DNA of 64,000 bases, taken from contig JAFMSR010000001.1 in NCBI GenBank assembly GCA_022818135.1, forward strand, positions 33,194,963 through 33,258,962. Reading direction: 5' to 3'. The notes beneath the pieces were generated by a model. The model ran no database searches, was not told the DNA's origin, and saw nothing but the letters and a program-made list of their open reading frames with translations. Position 1 is the first letter of the stretch. Every line of letters starts with the position of its first letter. This DNA comes from Saxidomus purpurata. Taxonomy: Eukaryota; Mollusca; Bivalvia; Venerida; Veneridae. This document shows positions 59,191 to 64,000 of this stretch, one piece after another. The position numbers and the translations under genes were made by a program.

Positions 59191-59232
59191 TGCGTTATAA
59201 TAGCCAAACAGTGCGTTATAATAGCCAAACAG
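59191..59232. repeat. exact 21-bp tandem duplication
   Basis: TGCGTTATAATAGCCAAACAG occurs twice back to back (59191-59211 and 59212-59232) without mismatch, so it is a recent slip or duplication. Confidence 0.95.
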
Positions 59233-59607
59233 TTTTAACGCCGTCGCCATTAAAATATTATCGACCATTAAAAACCGTATATACAGTCGTACATATCGAA
59301 ATGTCAAAACAGTTAACCCTATAATAACACAGGTCTAACATATTTAGCCAGATTTGAAAATTTACCAAAACGACTAATTTCAAAGATTTTTGTCAAGTGT
59401 TGTAGATACATTTTGATTTACTGGCAACACACAATCAATATTTGCAACGCACCAAAGTGAGATATTTCTGACAACGCACTTTTCCTTGTCGTGGATTATT
59501 TTTCAGTGTATATTTGTTCAGTCTATATTTGTTCTGTTCTCTGTGTTTAATTCATACTTATATATTTAATATCATAACATTTAAAACAATCACAAAAATT
59601 AAAAACA

Positions 59608-59956
59608 ATGAACAGAAAGGACGTAGCGGGGAAAGAGGTGAGTCCAGATTCAGGCGGTATTCGTGAACAGTCTTTGGACATTTTAGCGGCGTGATCGTCT
59701 CTGATTATAATTGAATTAGAAACTCCTATTATAATTTCCAGTATATAATGTAGAATAATTTTATTTCAAATGCTTTAAAACCGATTTCCCATGTTTGTTT
59801 TAGGATCTAGCCCCTTTCATTGGTCCAAATGAATTTATTGATTGCACCATGCCTATTTTGATCAGATTCAAGTTCATACCAAATGTTCATGAATCTAAAA
59901 TGGATCTAAATTTACTTTCACCTCCAATTTATCCTACAAGCAGCAGTGTGCACTAG
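59608..59956 (+). CDS. possible short two-exon gene or 5' end of a gene
   Basis: Exon 1 (59608-59637): ATG in good context (AACAATGA), encoding MNRKDVAGKE, donor GAG|GTGAGT in phase 0. Exon 2 (59804-59956): acceptor TTGTTTTAG, in phase 0, encoding DLAPFIGPNEFIDCTMPILI and so on to TAG. Together about 60 residues. Frame, splice sites and start agree, but the protein is unrecognised and short; chance assembly is possible. Confidence 0.25.
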
Positions 59957-59979
59957 CTATCATTCTAAATCAACATTGG

Positions 59980-60410
59980 CCCAGTGGTTTCTTGGCTTAG
60001 CCAGTCTGAGCTTTTCTTATGGGGATTGTCCGTCGTCCGTCAACATTTTGATTTAAACGACATATCTGAAACCACTGGGACAATGTTGATGAAACTATGC
60101 AGGGATGTTCCTTGCATGAAGTTCTACCAAAATTGTTCAAAGAATTCCATTCCACGCAGAAGTCTGGTTGCTTTGGCAAAAAATAGGAAAAACTTTTAAA
60201 ATCTTGTTCTCTGAAACCACAAGGCCTAGAGCTTAGATATTTGGCATGTAGTATTGTCTAGTAGACCTCTGCCAAGATTGTTCAAATCATGACCCCCGGA
60301 TTGGACTCCGTCTGGGGGTCACTTGGTTTTACGTAGGCTTATATATATAGGAAAAACTTTTCTGCCTGAAAACTGATTTAGAATAATAGAAAATGCTCCA
60401 ACTAAGAAAT
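59980..60410. repeat. probable dispersed repeat
   Basis: Text such as CTTTTCTTATGGGGATTGTCCGTCGTCCGTCAAC, CTACCAAAATTGTTCAAA and GCCAAGATTGTTCAAATCATGACCCCCGG has the internal near-repetition (AAGATTGTTCAAA, GGAAAAACTTTT twice, at 60186 and 60351) seen in the modular elements of this window. No coding frame. Confidence 0.55.
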
Positions 60411-62600
60411 TGAATACCCATATCAATATGTTTATTTTTAAAAAATGAATATGTTACTGTAGAGGTACTTTTATTTACAGATCTGCATGTTACTGTCTGT
60501 ATCTGACGAGTTACTGCCAGTGAAGGTGATAGTCTATATACAATGAATCATTTTCAATTTGATTAGTTATTTAATAAAATTGTCCGGGCTCGGGCCAATG
60601 CGAATGCCCTCGGACCAATAACCGGGCCACTATCAAACTTTCACTCATTTAATAACCTATAATAGCGTAAATAAACAATCTCAGGGAAGTGTTGTTAACA
60701 ATTAATAACAAACTGCTTTTTTGTTTTAAAGATATCGAATTTATATTTTCACAGAAACAGATAGTTTCCGTTTCCTTCAGATAGGCCCTCAAAATACATG
60801 TACATGTATGGCATTCCCGCTATGTTGCAGGTATCATGAGGATGCGGTGAAATCCATCAGAGTGACGGGCACTTCATGGCCCTCTTGTTATAAACAGTTC
60901 GTGATTGATATTAAGTGTTTATCATGTACACAGCAAGCATAGATGATATCCGACTTTATTAAATAACTATGTTTATTGGCTCTAATATTCTTTAACTACC
61001 TGATGTAATAAGATAGAAAGAGGTATCATAAAATTGAAAGACAAGGCCAATAACAAATCAAAGCACTGTGAGCGCTGAAGGCCTGTGGGCTATAGATTAA
61101 CTCCCCTAAAAACAACTTTTGACCTTCGTGATTTACGCTGAACCTTACCTAAAGCGCGGGTCGAAATGTGCATAGGGCGAAATTTAGTATATGACACATA
61201 ATGAATGATTCACAAATATATGGGTGGGAGGGAAGTTTGTTTTATTTTAAGACGTACGTTAAATGAAAAATAATCACATGGCCAACAATATCAATTGTTT
61301 GAGAGAACAATAAAAATAATTCAATCTGCGCTTTGTTCAACTTCAAGCGATATCTGATGATGTGGATCGAAAAGGACAAGACCTTGAAACAGAAATAAAC
61401 AAAGCTTTGATTTGATGAGAATTTTATCAAGGTCCGTCCAAAAGAGCACTTATGTTAGCTTGATATTTGGATGAGACCCCTAATATAAACAAAGCAATAC
61501 CAACAATGAAATATAAATACAGTACTGTACAATGTGTATAACAGTGAAAACCAAAAATGATTCTTGGTTACCTTGTACTTGTAATCGGTGAAACCGTTCA
61601 CTGGGCCTTGACATGCAGCGTCCTAGATAAATTGCGGGTGATTTTGATCACGGGAGTTCCTTCTCGGGAATGTACGTAAATTGTATCTTTTTTTTAAAGA
61701 AATTTATTTTTAGGTAAATATATATGTAATCGTTCGTAAATAATAAAGTTGTTAATGAAATAACATCAGAAATTTGAAAATCAAACTACAAACTCTTATA
61801 TCGAATTCCGTACGTTTCCGTAAATTTCCGTAAATATTCGTACTTTTCCGTGATATGCATACAGCGCAGTAATTTCTAAAACAGAAAGAATTGTGTAATG
61901 CAGCCCGTAAGCTATAGACCTTTCTGCAATCGTTTGAAGTTGTATGTACTGTTTTTATTTGTAATATGTTCTTATCGTATGCGACATTCAAACAAAAGAT
62001 TGTCTTGCACTACTTTCCCAAAGCGCATGTTTACAGTTGTTATTCGCACATAGCACAGTTAAATTGTCTGCAGTGTTTGAAATGTGGTATGCTAACTTAG
62101 GCCTAGGGGACTTTCAGTCCCCATGCCAACGAGAAAGGCAAACATCAACATGATGTCCATGTTCACGTTCTTAAAAGAAATAGAAATAAATAAAATGCAG
62201 CGTTATAAAACATAGGGCTGGGGCTGTAAACATGTTATGTTGTTATCCACCACCAGCAACTAAACATCATCGTCAGACAAATCTAACCCCTTGACTAACA
62301 AGTACTAGTATGTTTCTGTCACTTTATTAACCACTGCCTACCACAACATGCAATCACTGAAATGTACAGCTGCACTACCTGGCGTCTTTGTTCAATAAAA
62401 CAAACATATCTAAATCATTTCAACTGTTACATAAATCAGAAGCATGAAAAATATAACAATAGAGATATAATATTTCAAGGAATATTTATTGTATATATCA
62501 AAATATAGCATTTACCTTGAAGCAGCTACAACGAATTTGCCAGTTTTTTCTTCGTATAATCACCTTTTGTCAGAGACCGTTGAATGCAAATACCCGCGTC
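60411..62600. other. AT-rich stretch, small repeats only
   Basis: Holds a GC-rich island at about 60588-60645 (GTCCGGGCTCGGGCC ... CCGGGCC) inside very AT-rich DNA, and a short TTCCGTAAAT-type repeat at about 61805-61852. No supported gene. Confidence 0.5.
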
Positions 62601-62614
62601 TTGTGTATTCTGTT

Positions 62615-62765
62615 CTTAATTTTTAAATATTAAATATTAAGAAATAAATTTTAAATATTAGGAATTAAATAATAAGTTTTAAATTTTAAAAATTAAATAG
62701 TCTATTAAGAAATAAATTTTAAATATTAAGAATTAAATAATAAGTTTTAAATTTTAAATATTAAT
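62615..62765. repeat. AT-only tandem duplication
   Basis: Two copies of an approximately 75-bp A/T sequence (AAGAAATAAATTTTAAATATTA, GGAATTAAATAATAAG, TTTTAAATTTTAAA) lie in tandem. It is almost free of G and C. Confidence 0.85.
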
Positions 62766-64000
62766 GTTAAATATCCCTCCAGGGCTTCCATATCTTTCAC
62801 AAATGAAAAAATGATATGCTTTGTTTAAATAATATCACCAGAATTTTGCAAAGTTGGCAAATCATTCGCGATAATTTATAAGTGCTGTAGAGAATTCTCT
62901 TTTAAAATTCCGACGAGGGAAATTATTATTCAATTTACAGTACATGTATCAGAAGTGTCTAAATCATTTTGAAGACATAAACTTTGTTTCAAGATGAATC
63001 TGAATATTGAACTGTATCATGTATATCAGGAACTGAGTGATTTGGTATACAAGTAGCCCTTATTATTTGTTGATTCCGTGAAACTCTGTAAACAAATCTA
63101 ATGTCATAAACATTTTCATCACATGTAACAGGATTAGTCTATATCCTTCAAGTATAACAAGATAAGTTCGAGCATTTGATCTTCGTATTCTTCATAGTTC
63201 ATGTATTGGTCAATTATGACAAGTTTTCTGTGGTATTATTGACATGACGTACAAAAAGAGCTTGGCAATTCCCGATATTACGCCATTGTATTATGTGATT
63301 TCATTAACACGCCTGCACAGTATGTATTACAAGCCAGGTGCCCGATCGTTTCGCCAATTAGCACAAATGGTCGAACTGCACAATTCAGCACATTATCTAC
63401 AATTATGCATAATGTTCACAAATGTCAATATGCACAGTAATGCATGCCTAGAAAGTTCATTAAATAATGAATGTATGGAAAGGACGGATTGGAAATACAC
63501 CAAGTATTGAAAAGTAATGCAAACGGTTTAAAACTATTTCAATATACTGTTTAGGGGACTACTTTTTTATCATTTATTTGTTTTCTTTTCGAACGTGAAA
63601 TGCGAGCGTATTTCAAAACTATTTAAAGTGAAAGTTCATTCTGAATACGGATCTTTTGAAGCCAGAAATTTGTGTGGAAATTTATACGAGTTTATTTACT
63701 CTCGATACCGAAACAAGTTCTTTTAACGTAAGTCGTCGTTCCCGAGAATCGCTGCATGTGGAATGAACATTGAAAATTGCAAAACTATATGTTGATATAA
63801 CTATATTCATTTGATTATTCATTTCCTGGTCTACTGGATACCTCGAATACTAACAACACAGCTAAAATGTTTGTCTTATTAGTGAAATTCTGAAGCACGC
63901 AAGATTTCTATTTTATCCGAAAACTCTTGATTTCATCGCTATTTCGATAAAAAGAAATGAGCAGAAATGTTATTGGATTTAAACGGAGAAACGACATTGC
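62766..64000. other. right edge, no supported gene
   Basis: The 88-codon frame at 63244-63510 has no recognisable motif and could be chance. Nothing else is seen. Confidence 0.5.

Noticed and set aside
61572..61622. 51-nt minus-strand mini-exon (reads DAACQGPVNGFTDYKYK)
   Set aside because: Has AG and GT borders, but is too short to separate from chance and has no neighbouring exon in phase.
63244..63510. 88-codon plus-strand frame
   Set aside because: No motif, no splice sites of note; length is within chance for this base composition.

Overview
This window is animal genomic DNA: AT-rich, with short exons separated by long introns, GT-AG splice sites, satellite arrays and tRNA-derived SINEs. 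The repeat styles (dispersed introns elements ending in short conserved tails, and two SINE types) look like those of bivalve molluscs. That is an inference, and no species is claimed.

The centre (23197-51301, + strand) holds one large gene that I could assemble almost completely by eye: a SIPA1-like Rap GTPase-activating protein (SIPA1L/SPAR family). I place 20 coding exons whose phases all join, giving about 1717 residues in this order: a long disordered N-terminal region, the RapGAP domain with its catalytic Asn loop, a lysine-rich linker, the PDZ domain, a long Ser-rich region, the SPAR C-terminal region and a terminal coiled coil. Between exons 8 and 9 lies a clear relic of the next conserved RapGAP exon (37421-37556). 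It keeps family motifs and splice sites but carries an in-frame TGA and a 1-nt frameshift. Leaving it out, or using a 9-nt microexon inside it, keeps the frame. This is the most interesting single observation.

The left flank (1-23 kb) has no convincing protein gene. It holds a decayed IS630/Tc1-mariner-type transposase (about 80-690), a 50-bp minisatellite (1672-2015), a 6.9-kb satellite array of about 37 copies of a 186-bp unit with higher-order 9-mer and 3-mer duplications (2724-9640), a tRNA-derived SINE (10630-10925), a palindromic element present twice (14218-14470 and 21470-21650) and a modular dispersed repeat (14570-15062). A CpG-richer stretch near 12.65-13.34 kb could be a promoter, but nothing proves it.

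The right flank (51.3-64 kb) starts with the SIPA1L 3' region. It then holds weaker gene candidates: a small two-exon secreted protein on the minus strand (54756-55286), parts of an unrecognised minus-strand gene (56918-57295 and 58370-58533) and a possible two-exon short gene on the plus strand (59608-59956). The rest is AT-rich non-coding DNA with small repeats. These right-flank models rest on open frames, splice-like sites and composition only.
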